From the NCBI RefSeq assembly GCF_023509015.1, contig NZ_CP094975.1, positions 2,117,501-2,181,500 on the forward strand: a stretch of 64,000 nt of DNA, given 5' to 3'. This document shows, piece by piece, positions 22,779-32,237 of this stretch. Under the pieces are notes generated by a model. That model was not told where the DNA came from. It did no database searches and saw nothing but the letters and a program-made list of their open reading frames with translations. Each line of letters begins with the position of its first letter. The stretch's first letter is position 1. Both the position numbers and the translations under genes were made by a program. The DNA is from Pseudomonas abieticivorans. Its GTDB lineage: Bacteria > Pseudomonadota > Gammaproteobacteria > Pseudomonadales > Pseudomonadaceae.

Positions 22779-24998
22779 GTGCCCGACGTCATCCTGCGCC
22801 TCGCCCTGCCCTCACCGCTGCGCCGGCTGTTCGACTACCGGGCACCGGCAGGCATGAAAGCCGCCGATTTCGCCCCAGGCATGCGCCTGCGAGTGCCGTT
22901 TGGCCGCCGCGAAATGATTGGCATGCTGGTGGAAGTGGCCGACCATAGCGAAGTGCCGGCCGACAAGCTCAAGCCGGCCATCGCCCTGCTCGACCCGGTC
23001 ACCCCGTTGCCGCCGGCGCTGTTCAAGTTGTGCCTGTGGACCGCGCAGTATTATCAGCACAGCCTGGGCGATACCTTGAGCTGGGCGCTGCCGGTGCTGC
23101 TACGCCAGGGCGAGCCGGCCGAGGCGCGCCAGGAACGCTTCTGGCAGGTGGCGCCCGGCGCACGCATGGACGATGCACGCATCAAAAACGCCCCCAAACA
23201 GCGTGAAGCCATGGCCACCCTGGCCCAGCACCCGCACGGCGTGCCGCATCAGCTATTAAGCAAGTTGGGGCTGAACAAGACCAGCCTGGATCTGTTGCTG
23301 GACAAGCACATGGTCGAGATCCAAGTACGCCGGCACGCCCCCGGGGCGCGCCACGAACGTTGGCTGGCCCAGCCCGAGCTGCCGCTGAACCCAGAGCAGC
23401 GCGCAGCCTTTGAAGCAGTGCGCGCCGGCTTTGACACCTTTCATGCCTTTTTGCTGGCCGGGGTCACGGGCAGTGGCAAGACCGAAGTCTACCTGCAGCT
23501 GATTCGCGAAACCCTGGAAGCCGGCAAGCAGGCGCTGGTGCTGATCCCGGAAATCAACCTGGGCCCGCAAACCCTGGCGCGCTTCGAGCAGCGATTCAAC
23601 GCCCGCATCGCCCTGCTGCACTCGGCGGTCAACGACCGCGAGCGCCTGGACGCCTGGCTGGCGGCCCGCGACGGCGAGGCAGACATCATCATCGGTACGC
23701 GCTCGGCACTGTTCACGCCCATGAAGAACCCCGGCCTGATCATCATCGACGAAGAGCACGACGGCTCTTATAAGCAGCAGGAAGGCCTGCGTTACCACGC
23801 CCGCGACCTGGCTTTGGTACGCGCCCGCCAAGAAAACATTCCGATTGTGCTGGGCTCGGCCACGCCCTCGTTGGAAAGCCTGCACAACGCCTACACCGGG
23901 CGCTACGGCCTGCTGAAAATGGAACACCGCGCCGGCGGCGCACAGCCACCAAAATTCATGCGCCTGGACGTCAAGAGCCGGCCATTGGACAGCGGCATCA
24001 GCGGCCCGATGCAACAAGCCATCGGCCAGACACTGGCCAAGGGCCAACAGGTATTGGTGTTCCTGAACCGCCGCGGCTTTGCGCCGACGCTGTTGTGCCA
24101 TGACTGCGGCTGGTTGTCCGAGTGCCCGCGCTGCGACGCGCGCACCACGGTGCACCAGCGTTCGCGCGAGCTGCGCTGCCACCACTGCGGTTACGTCGAA
24201 CCGGTGCCGCGCCAGTGCCCCAAGTGCAACACCGTGGACCTGCGCCCGGTGGGCGCAGGCACCGAGCGCGCCGAAGAGCGCCTGAGCATCTTGTTCCCGG
24301 ATTACCCAGTGTTGCGCGTCGACCGCGACAGCACCTCGCGCAAGGATGCGATGAATCAGTTGTTCGCCACCATCCAGAAGGGCCAGCCGTGCATTCTGGT
24401 CGGCACACAGATGCTTGCCAAAGGCCATCACTTCCCGCGAGTGACCCTGGTCTCGATCCTGGACGCCGACGGCGGGCTGTTTTCCGGCGATTTCCGCGCC
24501 AGCGAGCGCATGGCCCAACTGATCGTGCAGGTGGCTGGCCGCGCCGGGCGCGCCGAAGAGCCGGGCAAGGTGATCATCCAGACCCACCTGGCCGACCACC
24601 CGCTGCTGGTGCAACTGACCGAACAAGGTTACTTCGCCTTTGCCGAGCAAGCCCTGAGCGAGCGCCGCGCCGCCGGCCTGCCGCCGTTCGCGCACCTGGC
24701 GCTGCTGCGCGCCGAAGCCCATAAGCCGGGGCAAGCCGAAGCATTCCTGGACGAAGCCTGCAGCGCCGCCGAGCAACTATTGAACGACCTGAAGCTGGGC
24801 GGCATCGAACTTCTCGGCCCGGTCCCGGCCCCCATGGAACGCCGCGCCGGCCGCTATCGCGCCCAGCTACTCTTGCAAGCCGGTGCCCGCGCACCGCTGC
24901 ATCGGCTGCTCAGCAGTTGGTTGCTGCACCTGGAGCAGATGCCTGCGGGGCGGCAAGTACGCTGGTCGTTGGATGTCGATCCGGTAGACCTTTATTGA
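22779..24998 (+). CDS. priA: Primosomal replication-restart helicase PriA
   Basis: 3'-5' DNA helicase that reloads the replisome at stalled forks. 739 residues from GTG 22779 (family start [19 protein letters not shown]); the frame is open upstream from 22707, but that stretch has no family match. An N-terminal 3'-DNA-binding domain is followed by the helicase core with Walker [10 protein letters not shown] and a DEEH box ([12 protein letters not shown]). An eight-cysteine zinc region ([14 protein letters not shown] ... CHHCG ... CPKC) is inserted in the second RecA lobe. The ribosome-binding site is not obvious. Confidence 0.95.
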   Translation: MPDVILRLALPSPLRRLFDYRAPAGMKAADFAPGMRLRVPFGRREMIGMLVEVADHSEVPADKLKPAIALLDPVTPLPPALFKLCLWTAQYYQHSLGDTLSWALPVLLRQGEPAEARQERFWQVAPGARMDDARIKNAPKQREAMATLAQHPHGVPHQLLSKLGLNKTSLDLLLDKHMVEIQVRRHAPGARHERWLAQPELPLNPEQRAAFEAVRAGFDTFHAFLLAGVTGSGKTEVYLQLIRETLEAGKQALVLIPEINLGPQTLARFEQRFNARIALLHSAVNDRERLDAWLAARDGEADIIIGTRSALFTPMKNPGLIIIDEEHDGSYKQQEGLRYHARDLALVRARQENIPIVLGSATPSLESLHNAYTGRYGLLKMEHRAGGAQPPKFMRLDVKSRPLDSGISGPMQQAIGQTLAKGQQVLVFLNRRGFAPTLLCHDCGWLSECPRCDARTTVHQRSRELRCHHCGYVEPVPRQCPKCNTVDLRPVGAGTERAEERLSILFPDYPVLRVDRDSTSRKDAMNQLFATIQKGQPCILVGTQMLAKGHHFPRVTLVSILDADGGLFSGDFRASERMAQLIVQVAGRAGRAEEPGKVIIQTHLADHPLLVQLTEQGYFAFAEQALSERRAAGLPPFAHLALLRAEAHKPGQAEAFLDEACSAAEQLLNDLKLGGIELLGPVPAPMERRAGRYRAQLLLQAGARAPLHRLLSSWLLHLEQMPAGRQVRWSLDVDPVDLY

Positions 24999-25050
24999 CG
25001 CGGTGTTTTTTCGCAGATCAATCAGCGCCTAAAGGTGCGCTGCAACCCCC

Positions 25051-25075
25051 GTAGGAGCGGATTTATCCGCGAGCC
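25051..25075. repeat. Single REP half-element between priA and argS
   Basis: GTAGGAGCGGATTTATCCGC (25051-25070) plus GAGCC is one arm of the REP family seen at 20738-20786. No partner arm of comparable quality is in the 200-bp gap. A weak partner may lie at about 25012-25030, where CGCAGATCAATCAGCGCCTA is degenerate. Confidence 0.7.
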
Positions 25076-25199
25076 AGGCGACGCGATCCGGCCATTGGGC
25101 GCATCACCGGTTGGCAACCCGGACATAGCCACGGATAATACCCCGTTTTTCCACCCGCGCTTCCAGGCGCCGCCGCGCTTGCGGTCGAAAGAGAGCCCC

Positions 25200-26936
25200 A
25201 TGAAAGACACCATTCGCCAGCTGATTCAACAAGCCCTCGCCCATCTCGTCAAAGAAGGTGTGTTGCCTGAAGGCCTGACGCCGGCGATCCAGGTGGAAAA
25301 CGCCCGGGACAAGAAAAACGGCGACTTCGCCAGCAACATCGCCATGATGCTGGCCAAGCCTGCAGGCATGAAACCCCGCGACCTGGCAGAGAAACTCATC
25401 GCCGCACTGCCGGCTGACGAGCAGATCAGCAAGGTCGAGATCGCCGGCCCCGGCTTTCTGAATTTCTTCCAGAACACCCAGGCCCTGGCGCAGCGCCTGG
25501 ACGCCGCCCTGGCCGACGCCCGTGTCGGCGTACAAAAGGCCGGTAGCGCCCAGCGCGTGGTGGTCGACCTGTCGGCACCCAACCTGGCCAAAGAGATGCA
25601 CGTGGGCCATTTGCGCTCCACCATCATTGGTGATGGCGTGGCACGCGTACTGGAGTTTTTGGGTGACACGGTGATCCGCCAGAACCACGTGGGCGACTGG
25701 GGCACCCAGTTCGGCATGTTGATGGCGTACCTGCAGGAAAACCCGATCACCAGCGACGAGCTGTCTGACCTGGAAAACTTCTACCGCGCGGCCAAGCAGC
25801 GTTTCGACGAGTCCGAAGCATTCGCCGACCGTGCCCGTGGCCTGGTCGTCAAGCTGCAGGCCGGCGACCCGGAATGCCTGGCGCTGTGGACCAAGTTCAA
25901 GGACATCTCGCTGTCGCACTGCCAGAAGATCTACGAGCTGTTGAACGTCAAGCTGACCATGGCCGACGTGATGGGCGAAAGCGCCTACAACGATGACCTG
26001 ATCAACGTGGTCAACGACCTGAAGGCCGCCGGCATGCTGGTCGAGAGCAACGGCGCACAGTGCGTGTTCCTGGATGAGTTCAAGAACGCCGATGGCGACC
26101 CGCTGCCGGTGATCATCGTCAAGGCCGACGGCGGCTACCTGTACGCTACCACCGACCTTGCCGCCGTGCGCTACCGCAGCGGCAAGCTCAAAGCCGACCG
26201 CGCCCTGTATTTCGTCGACCAGCGCCAGGCGCTGCACTTCCAGCAGGTGTTCGCCGTGGCCCGCAAGGCCGGCTTCGTGACCCACCCCATGGAAATGGAA
26301 CACATGGGCTTCGGCACCATGAACGGCGCTGACGGGCGCCCATTCAAAACCCGTGATGGCGGCACCGTGAAGCTGATCGACCTGCTGGTCGAAGCGCAGG
26401 AACGCGCCTACACGCTGGTAAAAGACAAGAACCCGACCCTGGCCGAAGATGAGTTGCGCAACATCGCCAAGGTGGTGGGCATCGGCTCGGTGAAATACGC
26501 CGACCTGTCCAAGCACCGCACCAGTGACTACAGCTTCAACTTCGACCTGATGCTCAACTTCGAAGGCAACACCGCGCCGTACCTGCTTTACGCCTTCACC
26601 CGCGTGGCCGGCATTTTCCGCAAGCTGGGCAAGGATTTCAGCGAGGTGCAAGGCCAGATCATCCTGGAGGCCGCGCAAGAGCAGGACCTGGCCGCGCGCC
26701 TGGCGCAGTTTGGCGAAACCCTGAACAACGTCGCCGAGAAAGGTACCCCCCACGTGCTGTGCAGCTACCTGTACGATGTGGCCGGGTTGTTCTCGAGTTT
26801 CTACGAGAACTGCCCGATCCTCTCCGCCGACTCGCCCGAGCAGCAGCAGAGCCGCCTGCGCCTGGCTGCCCTGACGGGTCGTACCCTCAAGCAAGGCCTG
26901 GAGTTGCTGGGCCTGGAAACATTGGAGCGTATGTAA
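25200..26936 (+). CDS. argS: Arginyl-tRNA synthetase
   Basis: Class I aminoacyl-tRNA synthetase charging tRNA-Arg. 578 residues from ATG 25200 with GAGAG upstream; the open frame starts at 25035 but that part crosses a REP element. It shows the N-terminal Add1 domain, the HIGH-like [28 protein letters not shown] and the C-terminal anticodon-binding DALR domain ([24 protein letters not shown]). As in most ArgRS proteins there is no canonical KMSK loop. The SPOR gene follows after one base. Confidence 0.97.
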   Translation: MKDTIRQLIQQALAHLVKEGVLPEGLTPAIQVENARDKKNGDFASNIAMMLAKPAGMKPRDLAEKLIAALPADEQISKVEIAGPGFLNFFQNTQALAQRLDAALADARVGVQKAGSAQRVVVDLSAPNLAKEMHVGHLRSTIIGDGVARVLEFLGDTVIRQNHVGDWGTQFGMLMAYLQENPITSDELSDLENFYRAAKQRFDESEAFADRARGLVVKLQAGDPECLALWTKFKDISLSHCQKIYELLNVKLTMADVMGESAYNDDLINVVNDLKAAGMLVESNGAQCVFLDEFKNADGDPLPVIIVKADGGYLYATTDLAAVRYRSGKLKADRALYFVDQRQALHFQQVFAVARKAGFVTHPMEMEHMGFGTMNGADGRPFKTRDGGTVKLIDLLVEAQERAYTLVKDKNPTLAEDELRNIAKVVGIGSVKYADLSKHRTSDYSFNFDLMLNFEGNTAPYLLYAFTRVAGIFRKLGKDFSEVQGQIILEAAQEQDLAARLAQFGETLNNVAEKGTPHVLCSYLYDVAGLFSSFYENCPILSADSPEQQQSRLRLAALTGRTLKQGLELLGLETLERM

Positions 26937-26937
26937 G

Positions 26938-27633
26938 TTGGTTGCCAAGAAAAAACCTGCTCCCAAGCGTGGCGCCAGCCGTTACCAAGCTCCTGCAAAA
27001 CAGCCGATCCCGGGATGGGTATGGATGGCGGTCGGCCTCACGGTCGGCGCCTTCATCGTGTTCCTGATGAAGCTGGACCCTGGCAAAGGTGACGACATCA
27101 AGCGCGTCAAGCCCGAGGCCCAGCAAAAGGCTGACCGTATCGCCGAGGCCAACAAGACGCCGCCAAGCCCGCAGCAACCGGTGAAGCCCAAATACGACTT
27201 CTACACCCTGCTGCCGGAGTCCGAGGTGATCGTGCCACCGGAAGCGGTGCCTGAGAAAACCCCGCCGATCCCGGCGCAACCGCCAGTGACCCCGGCGGAA
27301 GCGGCGAAGATCGACACGGCCAGAGCCCAGGCAGCCCTGAGCGGCCAGACCCCGCCGCCGCCGCCGGCGGTGATCAAGCCGGCCGCGACCACGCAGTTCT
27401 TCCTGCAGGCCGGCTCGTTCCGCAAGCAAACCGACGCCGACAAGGTGCGCGCGCAGATCATCCTGCTGGGCCAAGCCGTGGCAGTGGAGTCGGGCACGGT
27501 GAAAGATGAAACCTGGTACCGCGTGCTGGTCGGCCCGTTCAGCAACCGCGAACAGTTGAGCACCGCCCAGAAGCAACTGGCTGGCAGCGGCTTCAGCAAC
27601 CTGCTGTTACAACAACGCCAGACCCGCCAGTAA
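26938..27633 (+). CDS. SPOR-domain inner-membrane protein (FtsN-like)
   Basis: 231 residues: a basic cytoplasmic N-terminus (AKKKPAPKRGASRYQ), one membrane segment (about 26-44, WVWMAVGLTVGAFIVFLMK), a Pro-rich periplasmic stalk and a C-terminal SPOR domain (about 153-225, FFLQAGSFRKQTDADKVRAQIILLG ... WYRVLVGPFSNREQL). This architecture matches FtsN-like division proteins that bind septal peptidoglycan. The start is TTG at 26938, one base after argS, with GGAGCG upstream. Coupled to argS; hslV follows after a long hairpin. Confidence 0.85.
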   Translation: MVAKKKPAPKRGASRYQAPAKQPIPGWVWMAVGLTVGAFIVFLMKLDPGKGDDIKRVKPEAQQKADRIAEANKTPPSPQQPVKPKYDFYTLLPESEVIVPPEAVPEKTPPIPAQPPVTPAEAAKIDTARAQAALSGQTPPPPPAVIKPAATTQFFLQAGSFRKQTDADKVRAQIILLGQAVAVESGTVKDETWYRVLVGPFSNREQLSTAQKQLAGSGFSNLLLQQRQTRQ

Positions 27634-27643
27634 GCGGCGCCTG

Positions 27644-27699
27644 TTTCCCGGGCACGCCCGGTCCCCCATTATTTTGTGGGACCAGGCGTGCCCGGGAAA
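27644..27699. repeat. Long hairpin between the SPOR gene and hslV
   Basis: TTTCCCGGGCACGCC (27644-27658) and GGCGTGCCCGGGAAA (27685-27699) are perfect complements; GGTCCC / GGGACC (27660-27665, 27678-27683) extend the stem inward. There is no T run, so it is either a transcription barrier after argS-SPOR or a repeat element. It lies upstream of the hslV promoter, so it is not part of the hslV leader. Confidence 0.6.
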
Positions 27700-27731
27700 G
27701 GCCGACTCGGTTTCGCCGTCCATCCGCAGCG

Positions 27732-27759
27732 CTTGAAATCCCCCTCCCCACCCCCATAT
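27732..27759 (+). promoter_or_regulatory. Heat-shock sigma32 (RpoH) promoter of hslVU
   Basis: CTTGAAA (27732-27738), a 13-base spacer, then CCCCATAT (27752-27759). Both boxes match the sigma32 consensus (CTTGAAA / CCCCATnT). It lies about 47 bp before the hslV TTG start and overlaps the upstream ATG at 27758, which therefore cannot be the start codon of an mRNA made from it. Confidence 0.85.
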
Positions 27760-27805
27760 GAGTTTCCATACAGGCATTTTCGCCTCGCTGCGTGGAGATT
27801 CTCCC

Positions 27806-28336
27806 TTGACCACCATCGTTTCAGTTCGTCGCCACGGCAAAGTCGTCATGGGCGGCGACGGCCAGGTTTCCCTCGGTAATACCGTGATGAAAGGCAACGC
27901 CAAAAAAGTGCGCCGCCTGTACCACGGCCAGGTGATTGCCGGTTTCGCCGGCGCCACTGCCGACGCCTTCACCCTGTTCGAGCGCTTTGAAGGCCAACTT
28001 GAGAAACATCAGGGCCACCTGGTGCGTGCCGCCGTGGAACTGGCCAAGGAGTGGCGTACCGACCGCTCCCTCAGCCGCCTGGAAGCCATGTTGGCCGTGG
28101 CCAACAAAGATGCCTCGCTGATCATCACCGGCAACGGCGACGTGGTCGAGCCTGAAGACGGCCTGATCGCCATGGGCTCCGGTGGCGCCTTCGCCCAGGC
28201 CGCCGCGCGCGCCCTGCTGATGAAGACCGACCTCTCGGCCCGCGAAATTGCCGAAACCGCGCTGGGCATTGCCGGCGACATCTGCGTATTCACCAACCAC
28301 AACGTCACCATCGAGGAGCAGGACCTCGCCGAATAA
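27806..28336 (+). CDS. hslV: ATP-dependent protease peptidase subunit HslV
   Basis: Threonine protease of the HslVU (ClpQY) complex, a cytosolic heat-shock protease. 176 residues. The start is TTG at 27806 with GGAG about 9 bases before it. This gives M-TTIVSVRR, with Thr2 as the N-terminal nucleophile after Met removal. An upstream ATG (27758) would bury the catalytic Thr and sits inside the promoter. The conserved [28 protein letters not shown] and [14 protein letters not shown] are present. hslU follows after 72 bp. Confidence 0.97.
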   Translation: MTTIVSVRRHGKVVMGGDGQVSLGNTVMKGNAKKVRRLYHGQVIAGFAGATADAFTLFERFEGQLEKHQGHLVRAAVELAKEWRTDRSLSRLEAMLAVANKDASLIITGNGDVVEPEDGLIAMGSGGAFAQAAARALLMKTDLSAREIAETALGIAGDICVFTNHNVTIEEQDLAE

Positions 28337-28408
28337 CGAGCTGTTCTGGCGCCCGCAGCCACTGCGGGCTTTCCCACGCTTGTTGATCTGCTAGAGGCCG
28401 CATACACC

Positions 28409-29740
28409 ATGTCCATGACCCCCCGCGAAATCGTCCACGAACTCAACCGCCACATCATCGGCCAGGACGATGCCAAGCGCGCCGTCGCCATCGCCCTGCG
28501 CAACCGCTGGCGCCGCATGCAGTTGCCCGAAGAGCTGCGCGTGGAAGTGACCCCCAAGAACATCCTGATGATCGGCCCGACTGGTGTCGGCAAAACCGAG
28601 ATCGCCCGCCGCCTGGCCAAGCTGGCCAACGCGCCGTTCATCAAGGTCGAAGCCACCAAGTTCACTGAAGTGGGCTACGTGGGCCGTGACGTCGAATCGA
28701 TCATTCGCGACCTGGCCGACGCTGCCATCAAGCTGCTGCGCGAGCAAGAGATCGTCAAGGTCAAGCATCGCGCCGAAGACGCCGCCGAAGAGCGCATCCT
28801 CGACGCCCTGCTGCCACCGGCACGCGGCTTCAGCGAAGAAGCGGCGCCCAGCGACTCCAATACCCGTCAGCTGTTCCGCAAGCGCCTGCGCGAAGGCCAG
28901 TTGGACGACAAGGAAATCGAGATCGAAGTGGCTGACGTCGCCGGGGTCGATATCTCTGCGCCGCCGGGCATGGAAGAAATGACCAACCAGCTGCAAAACC
29001 TGTTTGCCAACATGGGCAAGGGCAAGCGCAAAAGCCGCAAGATCAAGGTCAAGGAAGCGCTCAAGCTGGTGCGCGACGAAGAGGCCAGCCGCCTGGTCAA
29101 TGACGAAGAGCTCAAGGCCAAAGCGCTGGAAGCTGTCGAGCAACACGGCATTGTGTTCATCGACGAAATCGACAAAGTGGCCAAGCGCGGCAATTCCGGC
29201 GGCGTCGATGTGTCCCGCGAAGGCGTGCAGCGCGACCTGCTGCCACTGATCGAGGGCTGCACGGTGAACACCAAGCTGGGCATGGTCAAAACCGACCACA
29301 TCCTGTTCATTGCCTCTGGCGCCTTCCACCTGAGCAAGCCCAGCGACCTGGTGCCCGAACTGCAAGGGCGCCTGCCGATCCGCGTGGAACTCAAGGCCCT
29401 GAGCCCGGAAGACTTCGAACGCATCCTCAGCGAACCGCACGCCTCGTTGACCGAGCAATACCGCGAGCTGCTGAAGACCGAAGGCCTGCAGATCGAGTTC
29501 GCTCCGGAAGGCATCAAGCGCCTGGCCGAAATCGCCTGGCAGGTGAACGAGAAAACCGAGAACATCGGTGCCCGTCGCCTGCACACGCTGCTTGAGCGCC
29601 TGCTGGAAGAAGTCTCGTTCAGCGCCGGCGACCTGGCCAGCGCCCACAGCGAAGCGCCGATCCGCATCGACGCCGAGTACGTCAACAGCCACCTGGGCGA
29701 ATTGGCCGAGAACGAAGACCTGTCTCGTTATATTCTGTAA
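28409..29740 (+). CDS. hslU: HslU unfoldase ATPase
   Basis: AAA+ ATPase that unfolds substrates and feeds HslV. 443 residues: Walker A GPTGVGKT (56-63), an intermediate I-domain (about 110-240), Walker [10 protein letters not shown], sensor and arginine-finger region [12 protein letters not shown], and the C-terminal tail DLSRYIL that inserts into HslV. Expressed with hslV from the sigma32 promoter. The end of the gene abuts a REP pair. Confidence 0.98.
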   Translation: MSMTPREIVHELNRHIIGQDDAKRAVAIALRNRWRRMQLPEELRVEVTPKNILMIGPTGVGKTEIARRLAKLANAPFIKVEATKFTEVGYVGRDVESIIRDLADAAIKLLREQEIVKVKHRAEDAAEERILDALLPPARGFSEEAAPSDSNTRQLFRKRLREGQLDDKEIEIEVADVAGVDISAPPGMEEMTNQLQNLFANMGKGKRKSRKIKVKEALKLVRDEEASRLVNDEELKAKALEAVEQHGIVFIDEIDKVAKRGNSGGVDVSREGVQRDLLPLIEGCTVNTKLGMVKTDHILFIASGAFHLSKPSDLVPELQGRLPIRVELKALSPEDFERILSEPHASLTEQYRELLKTEGLQIEFAPEGIKRLAEIAWQVNEKTENIGARRLHTLLERLLEEVSFSAGDLASAHSEAPIRIDAEYVNSHLGELAENEDLSRYIL

Positions 29741-29757
29741 GCCTCAGCCCGCTCCCG

Positions 29758-29853
29758 TGTAGGAGCGGATTCATCTGCGAAGGGATCGCCGCACTGCGTC
29801 AGTAAAACCGCAGCGGCCTTTTCGCGGATCAATCCGCTCCTACAGTAAGGTAG
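29758..29853. repeat. Paired inverted REP element downstream of hslU
   Basis: TGTAGGAGCGGATTCATCTG (from 29758) and its inverted partner GCGGATCAATCCGCTCCTAC (ending about 29852) flank about 50 bp. Same family as 20738-20786, with wider arm spacing (a BIME-like arrangement). It may act as the hslVU 3' stabiliser or terminator. Confidence 0.75.
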
Positions 29854-29877
29854 GGCGTTGTTACAGAGATGCCTGCC

Positions 29878-30255
29878 ATGACCAAACTCCCCACCGCGAT
29901 CAACCTGCACAAAGCCTCGAAAACCCTCACGCTCACCTACGGGCCTGACGAAGTCTATGACTTGCCCGCCGAACTGCTGCGCGTGCACTCGCCTTCCGCC
30001 GAGGTCCAAGGCCACGGCAAACCCATCCTGCAATACGGCAAGCTCAATGTCGGCCTGAGCAAGATCGAACCCGCCGGGCAATACGCACTGAAATTGACCT
30101 TCGATGACGGCCATGACTCAGGATTGTTCACGTGGGACTACCTCTATCAGTTGGCTGTTCGTCAGGAATCCCTGTGGGCGGATTATTTGGAAGAGTTGAG
30201 AAGCGCCGGAAAATCCCGCGATCCTGCCGAATCCATCGTCAAGCTGATGCTCTAG
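29878..30255 (+). CDS. DUF971 protein (gamma-butyrobetaine hydroxylase N-terminal-like domain)
   Basis: 125 residues from ATG 29878, with GAG about 6 bases before it; an ATG at 29869 overlaps that site. It consists of one small domain, with INLHKASKTLTLTYGPDEVYDLPAELLRVHSPSAEV and DDGHDSGLFTWDYLYQLA as hallmarks of this family. The fold is shared with the N-terminal domain of gamma-butyrobetaine/TMLH dioxygenases, and some members are linked to iron-sulfur or Mrp-like proteins. Cellular role unknown. It sits alone between hslU and phaC1. Confidence 0.82.
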   Translation: MTKLPTAINLHKASKTLTLTYGPDEVYDLPAELLRVHSPSAEVQGHGKPILQYGKLNVGLSKIEPAGQYALKLTFDDGHDSGLFTWDYLYQLAVRQESLWADYLEELRSAGKSRDPAESIVKLML

Positions 30256-30372
30256 CCCGCACCCCTTATTTTCTAGAGGGCATTTTCTAATTCTATTTGC
30301 TTGAATGCCTTGGCAAGGGAGCCGCCATGGGCTTCCTTGCGGTTTGCAAGAAAGTCGGGTAACCAATGCAAG

Positions 30373-30388
30373 TGGCAAGCTCTCTGCA
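30373..30388 (+). promoter_or_regulatory. Candidate sigma54 promoter upstream of phaC1
   Basis: TGGCAAG-N5-TGCA: the invariant GG (30374-30375) and GC (30386-30387) are exactly 10 bp apart, as sigma54 requires. It lies about 115 bp upstream of the phaC1 ATG. The -12 element reads CTGCA rather than TTGCA. RpoN involvement in mcl-PHA production differs between Pseudomonas species, so this remains a prediction. Confidence 0.5.
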
Positions 30389-30437
30389 TCACAGGAGAGC
30401 TACACAACTGTTCGCTATCACTGGTCACCCGAGCAGT

Positions 30438-30477
30438 AGTACTGGGCATGTGACAGTGCAGAGCACATGGCAGTACT
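30438..30477 (+). promoter_or_regulatory. Imperfect inverted repeat in the phaC1 leader
   Basis: AGTACTGGGCATGTG (30438-30452) and CACATGGCAGTACT (30464-30477) can pair through two 6-bp stems separated by a small bulge, with an 11-base loop. It ends 26 bp before phaC1, upstream of its GGAG. It could be an operator or a leader hairpin; function is inferred only from position. Confidence 0.4.
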
Positions 30478-30503
30478 CGTCTCAGGACAACGGAGCGTCG
30501 TAG

Positions 30504-32183
30504 ATGAGCAACAAGAACAGCGATGAGCTGAAGCATCAAGCCTCGGAAAACACCCTGGGCATGAACCCTATTATCGGCTTGCGTCGCAAAGACCTGCTGA
30601 CCTCGGCCAGGATGGTGTTGCGTCAGGCGCTCAAGCAACCGCTGCACAGCGCCAAGCACGTCGCCCATTTTGGCGTGGAACTGAAGAATGTGATCTTCGG
30701 CAAGTCGGCCCTGCAACCGGAGGGTGATGACCGCCGCTTCGCAGACCCCGCCTGGAGCCAAAACCCGCTGTACCGCCGCTACCTGCAAACGTACCTGGCG
30801 TGGCGCAAAGAGCTGCATTCCTGGATCGATGAAAGCAGCCTGTCGCCACAGGATGTCGCCCGCGGGCACTTTGTCATCAACCTGATGACCGAGGCCATGG
30901 CCCCCACCAACAGCGCGGCCAACCCGGCGGCGGTCAAACGCTTCTTCGAAACCGGCGGCAAGAGCCTGCTCGACGGCCTTTCGCACCTGGCCAAGGACAT
31001 CGTCAACAACGGTGGCATGCCCAGCCAGGTCAACATGGACGCCTTTGAAGTGGGCAAGAACCTGGGCACCAGCGAGGGCTCGGTGGTGTACCGCAACGAC
31101 GTGCTGGAGCTGATCCAGTACCGGCCGATCACCGAGCAGGTGCTGGAGCGGCCGATGCTGGTGGTGCCGCCGCAGATCAATAAATTCTACGTGTTCGACC
31201 TGAGCCCGGAAAAAAGCCTGGCGCGCTTCTGCCTGCGCAACAACGTGCAGACCTTTATCGTCAGCTGGCGCAACCCCACCAAGGCGCAACGCGAATGGGG
31301 CCTGTCGACCTACATCGACGCCTTGAAAGAAGCGGTGGATGCGGTGATCGCCATCACCGGCAGCAAGGATGTGAACATGCTCGGCGCCTGCTCGGGCGGT
31401 ATCACCTGCACCGCGCTGCTGGGCCACTACGCCGCCTTGGGCGAGAAAAAGGTCCACGCCCTGACCCTGCTGGTGAGCGTGCTGGACACCACCATGGATA
31501 CCCAGGTGGCGCTGTTCGTCGACGAGCAGACCCTGGAGGCGGCCAAGCGCCACTCCTATCAGGCCGGCGTGCTGGAAGGCAGCGACATGGCCAAGGTGTT
31601 CGCCTGGATGCGCCCCAACGACCTGATCTGGAACTACTGGGTCAACAACTACCTGCTGGGCAACGAGCCGCCGGTCTTCGACATCCTGTTCTGGAACAAC
31701 GACACCACGCGCCTGCCCGCCGCCTTCCATGGCGACCTGATCGAGATGTTCAAGAACAACCCACTGACCCGTGCCGACGCACTGGAAGTGTGCGGCACGC
31801 CAATCGACCTTAAAAAAGTCACCTGCGATATCTTTTCCCTGGCCGGCACCAACGACCACATCACCCCGTGGACTTCGTGCTACAAGTCGGCACAGCTGTT
31901 TGGTGGCAAAGTCGAGTTCGTGCTATCCAACAGTGGCCATATCCAGAGCATCCTGAACCCGCCGGGCAACCCCAAGGCGCGTTTCATGACCAACTCCGAA
32001 ATGAGTTCAACCCCCAAGGACTGGCAGGAAAACTCCAACAAGCACACCGATTCCTGGTGGTTGCATTGGGCCGGCTGGTTGACCGAGCGCTCGGGCAAGC
32101 TGAAAAAGGCACCCACCACGCTGGGCGACAAGACGTTTACCGCAGGCGAGGCTGCACCCGGGACCTACGTGCATGAGCGTTGA
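30504..32183 (+). CDS. phaC1: Class II poly(3-hydroxyalkanoate) synthase 1
   Basis: Polymerises medium-chain (R)-3-hydroxyacyl-CoA into PHA on the granule surface. 559 residues. The catalytic triad is at the expected positions: Cys296 in GACSGG, Asp451 in GTNDHITPW and His479 in NSGHIQS. The N-terminal region with NPIIGLRRKDLL and WIDESSLSPQD is typical of class II enzymes. Start ATG 30504, with GGAG upstream. First gene of phaC1-phaZ-phaC2-phaD. Confidence 0.98.
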   Translation: MSNKNSDELKHQASENTLGMNPIIGLRRKDLLTSARMVLRQALKQPLHSAKHVAHFGVELKNVIFGKSALQPEGDDRRFADPAWSQNPLYRRYLQTYLAWRKELHSWIDESSLSPQDVARGHFVINLMTEAMAPTNSAANPAAVKRFFETGGKSLLDGLSHLAKDIVNNGGMPSQVNMDAFEVGKNLGTSEGSVVYRNDVLELIQYRPITEQVLERPMLVVPPQINKFYVFDLSPEKSLARFCLRNNVQTFIVSWRNPTKAQREWGLSTYIDALKEAVDAVIAITGSKDVNMLGACSGGITCTALLGHYAALGEKKVHALTLLVSVLDTTMDTQVALFVDEQTLEAAKRHSYQAGVLEGSDMAKVFAWMRPNDLIWNYWVNNYLLGNEPPVFDILFWNNDTTRLPAAFHGDLIEMFKNNPLTRADALEVCGTPIDLKKVTCDIFSLAGTNDHITPWTSCYKSAQLFGGKVEFVLSNSGHIQSILNPPGNPKARFMTNSEMSSTPKDWQENSNKHTDSWWLHWAGWLTERSGKLKKAPTTLGDKTFTAGEAAPGTYVHER

Positions 32184-32237
32184 TGCATAGGGCCCTGGGC
32201 TGCGGCCCATCACACGATTATTAATAGGGCTTCGTGC

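Noticed and set aside
25104..26966. A 620-codon minus-strand frame opposite argS
   Set aside because: Antisense shadow of ArgRS with no motifs and no ribosome-binding site. Similar shadows occur opposite mrcA (18911-20803), hslU (28391-29692), phaC1 (30273-31859), cptA (37103-38854) and hutH (59145-60542).
27758..27805. ATG 27758 as the hslV start
   Set aside because: It lies inside the -10 box of the sigma32 promoter and would hide the catalytic N-terminal threonine.
31295..31813. A 172-codon plus-strand frame inside phaC1
   Set aside because: It overlaps the catalytic Cys region of PhaC1 in another frame; composition and lack of a start signal mark it as a shadow.
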